Shown here: positions 56,521 to 64,000 of the stretch, piece by piece | Layout of the letters: each line of letters begins with the position of its first letter | How positions within the stretch are numbered: the stretch's first letter is position 1 | The notes under the pieces: model-generated | What the model saw: the letters and a program-made list of their open reading frames with translations, nothing else | Databases searched by the model: none | Told to the model about the DNA's origin: nothing | Position numbers and translations under genes: made by a program | Assembly: GCA_000721375.1 (NCBI GenBank) | Contig: JOGW01000010.1 | Coordinates: forward strand, 329,735-393,734 | Reading direction: 5' to 3' | DNA length: 64,000 bases | Source of the DNA: Streptomyces sp. NRRL B-3428 | GTDB lineage: Bacteria; Actinomycetota; Actinomycetes; Streptomycetales; Streptomycetaceae

Positions 56521-56705
56521 ACTGTGCAGGACAGGTCGTCGGTCTTGCAAGCCCTGATCGATGAAATTCGTCGTTTGGGGCTGCCGATATCGCGGATTCC
56601 GTAGTTGTGACCTTCACGGTATGTCGAAAGCGTCGGTCATCGGACTAGGGTGGGTGGTCTCACGTTCTGGACAGGGCAGCACGTACCACTACAGGAGGCC
56701 GGGCA

Positions 56706-58142
56706 GTGAGCACCGAACTGCGTCGTCTGCGGAACTACATCAACGGCGAATTCCGGGACGCGGCCGACGGCCGCACCACGGAGGTCGTGAACCCCGCCAC
56801 GGGCGAGGCGTACGCGACGGCGCCGCTCTCCGGGCAGGCCGATGTCGACGCCGCGATGGAGGCGGCCGCGGCCGCGTTCCCCGCCTGGCGCGACCTCACC
56901 CCGTCGGACCGCCAGAAGGCGCTCCTCAAGATCGCGGACGCCTTCGAGGAGCGGGCCGAGGAGCTGATCGCGGCCGAGGTCGAGAACACCGGCAAGCCGA
57001 TCGGTCTGACCCGGTCCGAGGAAATCCCGCCGATGGTCGACCAGATCCGCTTCTTCGCGGGCGCGGCCCGGATGCTCGAAGGCCGTGCGGCCGGCGAGTA
57101 CATGGAGGGCATGACCTCCATCATCCGCCGTGAGCCGATCGGCGTCTGCGCGCAGGTCGCGCCGTGGAACTACCCGATGATGATGGCCGTGTGGAAGTTC
57201 GCCCCGGCGCTCGCCGCGGGCAACACCGTGGTCCTCAAGCCCTCGGACACGACGCCCGCGTCGACCGTCCTGATGGCCGAGATCATCGGTTCGATCGTGC
57301 CGAAGGGCGTCTTCAACGTCGTCACGGGTGACCGTGAGACGGGCCGTGCGATGGTCGAGCACCCGACCCCGGCGATGGCCTCCATCACCGGCTCCGTACG
57401 CGCCGGCATGCAGGTCGCCGAGTCCGCGGCCAAGGACCTCAAGCGCGTCCACCTGGAGCTCGGCGGCAAGGCGCCCGTCGTGGTCTTCGAGGACACCGAC
57501 ATCGCCAAGGCCGTCGAGGACATCTCGGTGGCGGGCTTCTTCAACGCCGGCCAGGACTGCACCGCCGCGACCCGCGTGCTCGTGCACGAGTCGATCCACG
57601 ACGAGTTCGTGACCGCGCTGGCCAAGGCCGCCGCGGACACCAAGACCGGTATGCCGGACGACGAGGACGTGCTCTACGGTCCGCTCAACAACCCCAACCA
57701 GCTCGCCCAGGTCAGCGGTTTCATCGACCGTCTGCCGGCGCACGCGCGGGTGGAGGCGGGCGGCCAGCGGGTCGGCGAGAAGGGCTACTTCTACGCCCCG
57801 ACCGTGGTCTCGGGCCTCAAGCAGGACGACGAGATCATCCAGAACGAGGTGTTCGGACCGGTCATCACCGTCCAGTCCTTCGCCTCCGAGGAGCAGGCCG
57901 TCGAGTGGGCGAACGGCGTGGACTACGCGCTGGCCTCCTCGGTGTGGACCAAGGACCACGCGCGCGCGATGCGCATGTCCAAGGTGCTCGACTTCGGCTG
58001 CGTGTGGATCAACACCCACATTCCGCTGGTCGCCGAGATGCCGCACGGCGGCTTCAAGAAGTCCGGTTACGGCAAGGACCTTTCGGCGTACGGGTTCGAC
58101 GACTACACGCGGATCAAGCACGTCATGACGTCGCTGGGCTAA
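56706..58142 (+). CDS. Aldehyde dehydrogenase (gamma-aminobutyraldehyde dehydrogenase type)
   Basis: The 478-residue NAD(P)-dependent enzyme oxidises an aldehyde to an acid; its best-fitting role is aminobutyraldehyde to GABA in polyamine breakdown. Visible are PWNYPMMM, the catalytic Cys285 in NAGQDCTAATR and Glu251 in LELGGKAP. GTG 56706 has AGGAGG 7 bp upstream. Divergence from the Lrp-aminotransferase pair supports shared regulation. A strong terminator follows. Betaine aldehyde dehydrogenase is the main alternative. Confidence 0.9.
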   Translation: MSTELRRLRNYINGEFRDAADGRTTEVVNPATGEAYATAPLSGQADVDAAMEAAAAAFPAWRDLTPSDRQKALLKIADAFEERAEELIAAEVENTGKPIGLTRSEEIPPMVDQIRFFAGAARMLEGRAAGEYMEGMTSIIRREPIGVCAQVAPWNYPMMMAVWKFAPALAAGNTVVLKPSDTTPASTVLMAEIIGSIVPKGVFNVVTGDRETGRAMVEHPTPAMASITGSVRAGMQVAESAAKDLKRVHLELGGKAPVVVFEDTDIAKAVEDISVAGFFNAGQDCTAATRVLVHESIHDEFVTALAKAAADTKTGMPDDEDVLYGPLNNPNQLAQVSGFIDRLPAHARVEAGGQRVGEKGYFYAPTVVSGLKQDDEIIQNEVFGPVITVQSFASEEQAVEWANGVDYALASSVWTKDHARAMRMSKVLDFGCVWINTHIPLVAEMPHGGFKKSGYGKDLSAYGFDDYTRIKHVMTSLG

Positions 58143-58159
58143 GGCTCAGGCTCGGCAGT

Positions 58160-58194
58160 GAAGGGCGGTCCCGCTTGGTGCGGGGCCGCCCTTC
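58160..58194. terminator. Terminator between the aldehyde dehydrogenase and the convergent His-rich protein gene
   Basis: A 15-bp stem with one G-T pair (58160-58174 with 58180-58194) and a TTGGT loop is followed by GGTTTC. It is 17 bp after the stop codon. Confidence 0.85.
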
Positions 58195-58210
58195 GGTTTC
58201 GCTGCAGGGA

Positions 58211-58831
58211 TCAGGTGCCGACGCTCGTGCCCGCCTGTGCGTCGTCGTGGTGCTCCTGGTGCAGCGACGGCCCCTCGTGCTTGCCGTGCTTGCCCGGCGC
58301 CCCCGGAGGCAGGGGCGCCTCCGGCAGGTCGACGCCGGCCTTCTCCATGATCGGCGCACAGGTCTTGTGCGCCTTCTCGAACTTCTTCGCGTGCGGGTCC
58401 ATGTGCTTCCCGCTGCCGCTCAGTTCAAGGCGCACACGGCCGTCTCCCGCATCGGTCACCTTGATGTCGGGGAAGTTCTGCACGCCGTTGTCGCGCATGC
58501 ACTGCGAGAAGTCCACGGCGGCCGCCTTCGCCTTGTCGGCGTCGGTGGCCTTGGTGACGATCACCATCGACCACCGGCCCCCCTTGCCGGGCCCCTTGTC
58601 GCCGTGCTCGTGGGACAGCCCTCCCTCGGCGGGGTGGGCGAGCGCGGGCGGTTCGGGCCGCTCGTAACCGGGTGGGGTCGAGCCGTCGGACGCCATGGCC
58701 TGCACGGAGAAGACGGTGCCGAGTGTCGCCGCGGAGAGCAGCGCACCTGCCCCGAAGAGCCGGCGCGTCCTGGAACGCTTCGGGCGCCCCGGGTGCTTCG
58801 GTGGGTGCTGGGGCACGGGTGGTACGTCCAT
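58211..58831 (-). CDS. Membrane-anchored, His-rich protein with CMR-NFPD motif
   Basis: I do not know the function of this 206-residue protein. After a basic, Pro-rich N-terminus there is one hydrophobic segment (about 29-47, LFGAGALLSAATLGTVFSV). An extracytoplasmic domain follows with FSQCMRDNGVQNFPD, a motif seen in actinobacterial lipoproteins and ABC/HlyD-linked proteins, and a second cysteine in HKTCAPI. The tail is rich in His and Lys (HGKHEGPSLHQEHHDD) and may bind metal. ATG 58831 has AAGGAGG upstream. It is divergent from a two-component system, which may control it. Confidence 0.7.
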   Translation of the reverse strand: MDVPPVPQHPPKHPGRPKRSRTRRLFGAGALLSAATLGTVFSVQAMASDGSTPPGYERPEPPALAHPAEGGLSHEHGDKGPGKGGRWSMVIVTKATDADKAKAAAVDFSQCMRDNGVQNFPDIKVTDAGDGRVRLELSGSGKHMDPHAKKFEKAHKTCAPIMEKAGVDLPEAPLPPGAPGKHGKHEGPSLHQEHHDDAQAGTSVGT

Positions 58832-58981
58832 GAGTTCCTCCTTGAGGAGCGGTGGGCGCGCCCAGCACACCGCACCCCCGGTTACGGGACGGGAACAGCT
58901 CAACAGGGCCGCTCTGACCTGGAGTTCCTTACGCGGATCTCACTTACGCCGCCGTAACCGCCGCGGAGCGACACTGCGCAC

Positions 58982-59635
58982 ATGCGTGTGCTGGTGGTCG
59001 ACGACCATGTGGAGCTGGCCGAGACCGTCGCCGGGGGACTGCGCCGCGAGGGCATCGCGGTCGATCTCGCCTTCGACGGGCTTACGGCCCTGGAACGGGC
59101 CGAACTCAACGGCTATGACGTGGTCGTCCTCGACCGGGATCTGCCCGGTCTGCATGGGGACGAGGTGTGTGCTGCGCTGATCGGGGGCGGCACGCGCGCC
59201 CGGGTCCTGATGCTGACGGCATCCGGGCGGGTGGCCGACCGGGTGGAGGGCCTGTCGATGGGGGCCGACGACTATCTGTCCAAGCCCTTCGCCTTCGCCG
59301 AACTGGTCGCCCGTATACGCGCCTTGGCGCGGCGTGCCCAGCCCGCACTTCCGCCTGTCCTGATCCGCGGTGAGCTGTGCCTCGACCCGGCCCGGCGCGT
59401 CGCGAGCCGACAAGGGAGGGAACTGGCGCTCAGCCCGAAGGAGTTCGCCGTACTCGAGCTTCTGATGGCCGCCCAGGGAGCCGTGGTGTCCGCCGAGGAG
59501 CTCCTTGAACGAGCATGGGACGAGGCGGCGGATCCGTTCAGCCAGACAGTGAAGGTCACCGTCAGCCGACTGCGCCGCAAACTCGGCGAACCTCAGGTGA
59601 TCGAGACCGTGGGGCGGGCTGGGTACAGGCTGTGA
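58982..59635 (+). CDS. OmpR/PhoB-family response regulator
   Basis: The 217-residue regulator has a receiver domain with phosphoacceptor Asp51 (VVVLDRDLPG), Lys in YLSKPFAFAEL, and a C-terminal winged-helix DNA-binding domain (LALSPKEFAVLELLMAA, then VKVTVSRLRRKLG). It is coupled to the histidine kinase gene by a 4-bp overlap (GTGA). Signal and targets are unknown; the divergent His-rich membrane protein gene is a likely target by position. Confidence 0.94.
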   Translation: MRVLVVDDHVELAETVAGGLRREGIAVDLAFDGLTALERAELNGYDVVVLDRDLPGLHGDEVCAALIGGGTRARVLMLTASGRVADRVEGLSMGADDYLSKPFAFAELVARIRALARRAQPALPPVLIRGELCLDPARRVASRQGRELALSPKEFAVLELLMAAQGAVVSAEELLERAWDEAADPFSQTVKVTVSRLRRKLGEPQVIETVGRAGYRL

Positions 59636-60816
59636 CCTTCCTACGGACTCGGGGTGCGCGCAGTGCCTTCCCGCGCACCATCCGCTGGCGGCTCACGCTG
59701 CTCTACAGCGGCCTGTTCATCGTTGCGGGCACCCTGCTGCTCGCCATCACGTACATCCTGGTCTCCCGCACGACGCCCGGGCATCCCCTGCACAGGTCGG
59801 TGGAGATGCCGGATCTGCCGGGTGCCGAGAAGGGGCTGCACAAGATGATCGACGAGCAGGTGGACGTCGCCCGCGACGAACAGCTGCACGACCTGCTCGT
59901 CCAGTCGGGTTTCGCCCTCGCGGGCATGGCTGCCGTATCCCTGCTCCTCGGCTGGCTGGTGGCCGGACACGTGCTGTCGCCCCTGCGCACCATGACCGCG
60001 GGCGCCCGCCGGATCTCGGCGGACAATCTGCACGAACGCCTCGCGGTGGGCGGCCCGGACGACGAACTCAAGGCGCTGGCCGACACCTTCGACGCCCTGC
60101 TCGCTCGCCTGGAGGACTCCTTCGCGGCCCAGCGGCAGTTCGTGGCCAACGCCTCGCACGAACTGCGCACCCCGCTCACGCTCCAGCAGGCCGTCATCGA
60201 CATCACCCTCTCCGATCCGATCGCGGACAAGACCGCTCTGCGCGAGGCCCTCGGCCGGGTGCGCTCGGCCGGACAGCAGCAGGAGCGGATGATCGACTCC
60301 CTGCTCACCCTGGCGCGCAGCCAGCGCGGACTGCAGCGTCAGGAGTACGTGGATCTGGCGGTGCTCGTGCAGGGGCTGCTGCCCGTGGGCACCTCCTTGC
60401 GTATCGACACCCGGCTGGAGTCCGCACCCGTCCTCGGTGACGCGCAGCTCCTGGAACGTCTGGTCAGCAATCTCAGGGACAATGCCGTACGGCACAACGT
60501 GCCTGGTCCGGACGGCAGTTGGATCTCCCTGCGGACGGGTTTGCGCGACGGCCGCCCGACGCTGCGGATCTCCAACAGCGGACCGGCGATCCCGCCGGAC
60601 CAGGTCGCGGGCCTGTTCCGGCCCTTCCGGCGGCTCGGTCCCGACCGCGTGCGCGGCAATGACGGCGGTCAGGGGCTCGGTCTGTCGATCGTGGCCGCCG
60701 TCGCGGCGGCCCATGGGGGAGAGGTGCGCGCCTGGCCGCGCCCGGAGGGCGGTCTTGACGTGGAGGTGAACCTGCCGTCGGCCGTGGAGCCGTATCCCCC
60801 GAAGATCCCCGCATGA
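59632..60816 (+). CDS. Two-component sensor histidine kinase
   Basis: The 394-residue kinase has two TM segments (about 22-42 and 100-121), a short extracytoplasmic loop between them containing HPLHRSVEMPDLPG and a Glu/Lys-rich helix, a HAMP linker, the H box ASHELRTPLT with His176, an N box LRDNAVRH, and the G box GGQGLGLSIV. The GTG start at 59632 overlaps the response regulator stop. A small loop like this may sense a small ligand or metal. Confidence 0.93.
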   Translation: MTFLRTRGARSAFPRTIRWRLTLLYSGLFIVAGTLLLAITYILVSRTTPGHPLHRSVEMPDLPGAEKGLHKMIDEQVDVARDEQLHDLLVQSGFALAGMAAVSLLLGWLVAGHVLSPLRTMTAGARRISADNLHERLAVGGPDDELKALADTFDALLARLEDSFAAQRQFVANASHELRTPLTLQQAVIDITLSDPIADKTALREALGRVRSAGQQQERMIDSLLTLARSQRGLQRQEYVDLAVLVQGLLPVGTSLRIDTRLESAPVLGDAQLLERLVSNLRDNAVRHNVPGPDGSWISLRTGLRDGRPTLRISNSGPAIPPDQVAGLFRPFRRLGPDRVRGNDGGQGLGLSIVAAVAAAHGGEVRAWPRPEGGLDVEVNLPSAVEPYPPKIPA

Positions 60817-60906
60817 CGCGTTCCCTGGACAGGGTGTCGGGTCATGGCCGGTCCGCTTTACGGCCCGTCCATTGTCCCGGCCTGCGGACCGGGGCAAGCT
60901 GCCTGA

Positions 60907-62097
60907 GTGCGAGCGAACCGAAGCGTCAGTGCCATGTCCCGTCGGAATCTGCTGCGTGCCCTCGGGGGCGTCGCCGGTGCGGGAGTCCTTGCCGGGTGCG
61001 GGGTGCCCGCCGCGTACGTCGGCCCCGAGGACAGATCCGCCCCCGACCGCTCGGCGCGTGAGCGCAAGCTGACCTTCGCCAACTGGCCGCTGTACATCGA
61101 CACCGATGACGAGGACGAGTCCAAGCGGCCGACCCTGGAGGCCTTCGAGCAGCGCACCGGGATCTCCGTGCACTACACGGAGGAGATCAACGACAACGAC
61201 GAGTTCTTCGGGAAGATCAGCCCGGCGCTGCTCAACAACCAGCAGACCGGCCGCGATCTGATCGTCATCAGCGACTGGATGTGCGCCCGTTTCGTACGGC
61301 TCGGCTGGGTCCAGGAGATGGATCGCTCGCGCCAGCCCAACGTCACCAAGTACCTCGACCCGCTGCTTCGCGACCCGCACTTCGACCCCGGTCGCAAGTC
61401 GACGGTGCCGTGGCAGTCGGGCATCACCGGCATCGCGTACAACCGCAAGGCGCTCGGCCGCGAGCTGCGCTCGGTCTCCGACCTGTGGGCGGACGAGCTG
61501 AAGGGCAAGGTGACGCTGCTGTCCGGTCTCGACGAGGCGTTCGCGCTGCTCATGCAGGGCGACGGTGTGGACATCACCCGCTGGACCACGGACGACTTCC
61601 ACAAGGTCTGCGACCGCGTCGAGAAGCTGGTGGACTCTCGCCACATCCGCCGCTTCACCGGCAACGACTACCTCAAGGACCTGGAGAGCGGCGACGTTCT
61701 CGCCTGCCAGGCCTACTCGGGCGATGTGATCCAACTCCAGGCGGACAAGCCGGAGATCGAGTTCCTGATACCCGAGGAGGGCGCGGAACTCTGGTCGGAG
61801 TCCCTGATGATCCCCAACCTGGCCCGGCACAAGGCCAACGCGGAACTCCTGATCGACCACTACTACGACCCTGAGGTCGCCGCCGAGCTGGCCACCTGGG
61901 TCAACTACGTCTGCCCGGTCCCCGCGGCCCGCGACATCCTCGCGGACTCCAAGGACGAGGAGACGGCCGCGCTGGCCGAGGATCCGCTCATCTTCCCCGA
62001 CGACGCGATGCGTTCACGTCTGGCGATCGCCCGTGACATCAAGCCCGAGGAGCGTACGGAGCTGGCCAAGAGGTGGAACGGGATCGTCGGGCTCTGA
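60907..62097 (+). CDS. Polyamine-type ABC substrate-binding lipoprotein (PotD-like), Tat-type signal
   Basis: The 396-residue protein begins with a twin-arginine-like SRRNLLRALGG signal followed by a lipobox VLAGC (Cys31). This suggests export by Tat and lipid attachment. The mature part is a PotD/spermidine-putrescine-binding fold (LTFANWPLYIDTDDEDES, then FFGKISPALLNNQQTGRDLIVISDWM). GTG 60907 was chosen; ATG 60934 would keep the signal. No permease or ATPase gene follows in this window. Its place beside the aminotransferase and aldehyde dehydrogenase genes suggests polyamine uptake. Confidence 0.88.
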   Translation: MRANRSVSAMSRRNLLRALGGVAGAGVLAGCGVPAAYVGPEDRSAPDRSARERKLTFANWPLYIDTDDEDESKRPTLEAFEQRTGISVHYTEEINDNDEFFGKISPALLNNQQTGRDLIVISDWMCARFVRLGWVQEMDRSRQPNVTKYLDPLLRDPHFDPGRKSTVPWQSGITGIAYNRKALGRELRSVSDLWADELKGKVTLLSGLDEAFALLMQGDGVDITRWTTDDFHKVCDRVEKLVDSRHIRRFTGNDYLKDLESGDVLACQAYSGDVIQLQADKPEIEFLIPEEGAELWSESLMIPNLARHKANAELLIDHYYDPEVAAELATWVNYVCPVPAARDILADSKDEETAALAEDPLIFPDDAMRSRLAIARDIKPEERTELAKRWNGIVGL

Positions 62098-62125
62098 GCT
62101 GCCCGGCGACAGGGCACCCCCACTT

Positions 62126-62160
62126 TTGAACGCGTTCAACATGCGGCGTACTCTCCTGTC
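62126..62160 (+). promoter_or_regulatory. Promoter with palindromic operator and leaderless start
   Basis: TTGAAC (62126-62131) and TACTCT (62149-62154) are separated by 17 bp, a standard vegetative spacing. Transcription would begin at about 62161, the ATG of the next gene. The -35 is inside the perfect 14-bp palindrome TTGAACGCGTTCAA (62126-62139), the type of site bound by TetR-like repressors. The repressor is not known. Confidence 0.65.
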
Positions 62161-62685
62161 ATGAGCGACAGAGCCGCCCTGCTCAAGGGCATCCGTGCGT
62201 GGCTGGTGTTCTTCGTCGTCTGCCTGGTGCTCAGCGGCGCCACGGCCTTTCCCCTGGTCCATGAACTGCGCTGGACCGAGGACCTGTTGAACCACCTGTC
62301 CGTCGGCGACCACCTGCCCGCCCTGACGGAGTGGATAGAGCGCGTCCGCGCCGGCCTGGACGAGGCCGACGCGGACTATCCGTTCCTTCTCTACGGCACC
62401 GACTGGCTGGCCTTCGCCCACCTCGTCATCGCCGTGGCGTTCTACGGGCCCTACCGCGATCCGGTGCGCAACATCTGGGTGATCGAGTTCGGGATGATCG
62501 CCTGCGCCGGGATCATCCCGCTGGCCCTGATCTGCGGTCCGATCCGCGGGATCCCCGGCTGGTGGACCGTGATCGACATGTCGTTCGGGGTGTTCGGGGT
62601 GATTCCGTTGTACGTGGTGTGGCGCAGGATCAAGCGGCTGGAGGCGCTGACGGCTCCCGTCGCCCGGCCTGTGCTCACCGGCTGA
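62161..62685 (+). CDS. Hypothetical membrane protein, four TM segments
   Basis: I do not recognise a named family. The 174-residue product has four hydrophobic segments (about 13-33, 80-100, 108-128, 135-153), a polar extracytoplasmic loop of about 45 residues after the first, and a conserved-looking DWLAFAHLVIAVAFYGPYRDPVRN. The ATG lies at the predicted transcription start. Its 3' end overlaps the convergent beta-lactamase gene by 11 bp. Confidence 0.75.
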   Translation: MSDRAALLKGIRAWLVFFVVCLVLSGATAFPLVHELRWTEDLLNHLSVGDHLPALTEWIERVRAGLDEADADYPFLLYGTDWLAFAHLVIAVAFYGPYRDPVRNIWVIEFGMIACAGIIPLALICGPIRGIPGWWTVIDMSFGVFGVIPLYVVWRRIKRLEALTAPVARPVLTG

Positions 62686-63829
62686 ACGCCGCCCGCACCA
62701 GCCGTTCGGCGGTCGGGTTCATGCCCTCGGCCTTCGCGTCGGTCGCGTTGACCGAGTAGACGAGGGTGCGGGACAGGTCCTCGGTGGCCGCGATGATGGT
62801 GTTGTAGCCGGGCCGCGCCCCCGTCTTGAGCCAGAGCACCCGCCCGTCGGGCAGCGGGAAGCGGGTCAGCCCGGCGCCCATATCGGCCTCGCCGACCGTG
62901 ACCTCCGGAACCGTGAACATCTCCCGCAGCTGCGGCTCGGGCACGATCTCACCGCGGAACAGCGCGAACAGGAAGCGTTCCAGATCCTCGGTCGTCGAGA
63001 TCATGTCGCCCGCGGCCCACCGGTCCGACATGTTCCACTCGGTGGCGTCCACGAGCCGCCCGTCCGCGAGCAGTTGGTAGCCCCGGTTGTGCGGGCCGTG
63101 GATGCGCGGGTCCGGGCCGCCGGGGAACGAGGTGTGCCGCATGCCGGCCGGCTTGAAGATGCGCATCGCAGCCTGGTGCTCGTACGTGTCGCCGGTGACC
63201 TCTTCGATCAGCAGGCCAAGGACGGTGTACTCGATGTTGCCGTAGTTCTGCCGCTCACCAGGTGCGGCATTGGGTCCCTGCCGGACCGATTCGGCCACGA
63301 CCTCCTCGGGCGTCAGAGTCTCGAACCGCCGCTCGTACCCCTCGGCGTTCTCCGCTCCCAGCCAGGCGCCGGGCTTCATTCCGCTGGTGAAGTTGAGCAA
63401 CTGCCGTACGGATATGGGCTGGAAGTCCTCGGTGAACAGGCCTGGCAGATAGCTCTGCACCGGGGTGTCCAGGTCGACAAGGCCATCGGCGGCGAGCTGC
63501 AGCACGAGAGCCGAGGTGACGACCTTCGTGGTCGAACCGGCCCGGAAGCGCGCCTGCTCCAGGGCCGGACGCCGGGTTCTCAGATCGTGCACACCGGCGC
63601 TTTTGTGCCAGTCGGGGCCCGTGCCGCCGACCCTCGCGAGGGCGGCGGTGGTCGTGGCGTCGGGCAGGCCGGTCAGTGCGGCGTTCAGGAGAGCCGTGTC
63701 GGGGCCGGCCTGCTCGGCGCTGTGGACGATGCCCGGGGAGTCGGCGTGTGCGGGCAGCTGACCCACGGCGAGTCCGGCGAGCAGGGCGGCGGCGATCAGG
63801 CAAGTGCGGGTGCGGGTACGCGAGTTCAT
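62675..63829 (-). CDS. Secreted serine hydrolase, beta-lactamase class C/D-Ala-D-Ala carboxypeptidase family
   Basis: The 384-residue protein has a signal peptide (MNSRTRTRTCLIAAALLAGL, cleavage after AHA), then the penicillin-binding fold with SxxK as STTK (Ser99, Lys102) and YxN as YGN (Tyr196, Asn198). The third motif is probably WLKTG at about residue 335. Members act as esterases, D-amino-peptidases or carboxypeptidases as well as lactamases; the substrate is not predictable. ATG 63829 is preceded by GAGGACC. Confidence 0.9.
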   Translation of the reverse strand: MNSRTRTRTCLIAAALLAGLAVGQLPAHADSPGIVHSAEQAGPDTALLNAALTGLPDATTTAALARVGGTGPDWHKSAGVHDLRTRRPALEQARFRAGSTTKVVTSALVLQLAADGLVDLDTPVQSYLPGLFTEDFQPISVRQLLNFTSGMKPGAWLGAENAEGYERRFETLTPEEVVAESVRQGPNAAPGERQNYGNIEYTVLGLLIEEVTGDTYEHQAAMRIFKPAGMRHTSFPGGPDPRIHGPHNRGYQLLADGRLVDATEWNMSDRWAAGDMISTTEDLERFLFALFRGEIVPEPQLREMFTVPEVTVGEADMGAGLTRFPLPDGRVLWLKTGARPGYNTIIAATEDLSRTLVYSVNATDAKAEGMNPTAERLVRAAFSR

Positions 63830-63978
63830 GTCCGGTCCTCGGGGTCTCTGCGCTGTGTCGTGCTGACAGAGGTAATCCTGCTGTTCGAGGGCCTTCGGGG
63901 GATCGCCGTGCCGGGTGGTCCTCACCCGTCTGTTTCCTCGCCCGCGCGGGGGAATCCGGCGAGCGGCATCCACCGCCC

Positions 63979-64000
63979 GGGGGAGGGGGAGGGGGAGGGG
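63979..64000. repeat. G-rich microsatellite at the window edge
   Basis: Four runs of four or five G separated by single A (63979-63983, 63985-63989, 63991-63995, 63997-64000) could form a G-quadruplex. The tract continues past the window end. Confidence 0.8.

Noticed and set aside
59641..61860. 739-residue minus-strand frame across the kinase and PotD-like genes
   Set aside because: Spans two well-supported genes and has the amino-acid composition of antisense translation.

Overview
The window is high-GC DNA (about 70% G+C) with strong third-position GC bias, GTG starts and long antisense open frames. Its gene content is that of a Streptomyces chromosome: nsdA, whiG, amtB-glnK-glnD, four adjacent type I signal peptidases, rpsP-rimM-trmD-rplS, and rpsB-tsf-pyrH-frr-cdsA. 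From memory, the order follows the core region of S. coelicolor that runs from ftsY past whiG to the cdsA/rlmN region. No tRNA, rRNA, insertion sequence, prophage or CRISPR array was seen.

Region 1 (1-13.5 kb): a truncated NCS1 permease; ftsY; a degenerate Prim-Pol-domain protein; the developmental repressor nsdA; the ammonium-sensing operon amtB-glnK-glnD behind a GlnR-like box; ffh; and an ftsH-type protease. FtsY, Ffh, FtsH and the four signal peptidases downstream form a regional concentration of protein-export and membrane quality-control genes.

Region 2 (13.5-24 kb): a SAM methyltransferase, a eukaryote/archaeal-type prolyl-tRNA synthetase, a SprT-like zinc protein, then the translation cluster rpsP-khpA-rimM-trmD-rplS, followed by sipW/X/Y/Z-like signal peptidases and a Nudix hydrolase.

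Region 3 (24-37 kb): DUF2469, YraN, YifB/ComM and DprA; the sporulation sigma factor WhiG; a TetR regulator; an M23-like protein whose reading frame does not close normally; then rpsB, tsf, pyrH, frr, cdsA, a hypothetical gene and rlmN.

Region 4 (37-49.5 kb): a TPP riboswitch controlling a thiamine-type ABC transporter (binding protein, fused permease, ATPase); a secreted pectate lyase-pectinesterase fusion; an LAETG wall-anchored protein; a LOG-family protein; an NDH-2-like oxidoreductase coupled to an ECF41-like sigma factor; a hypothetical protein; and an MFS transporter ending in a triple 29-bp repeat.

Region 5 (49.5-64 kb), more accessory in character: a solitary molybdenum hydroxylase large subunit, a VOC protein, an unusual ABC pair, then GABA/polyamine catabolism (class III aminotransferase, Lrp regulator, aminobutyraldehyde-type dehydrogenase) and a polyamine-type Tat lipoprotein binding protein. 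These are interrupted by a small membrane-anchored His-rich protein and an OmpR-type two-component system. The window ends with a membrane protein that appears to be read from a leaderless, palindrome-controlled promoter, and a class C beta-lactamase-like hydrolase.

I did not find a clear multi-gene system of an undescribed type. The most unusual items are the open-ended M23 frame, the eukaryote-type ProRS, the SprT-like protein, the degenerate Prim-Pol protein, the pectinase fusion, the ABC ATPase with an altered signature motif, the perfect hairpin just ahead of the gene at 35433, and several precise short repeats.
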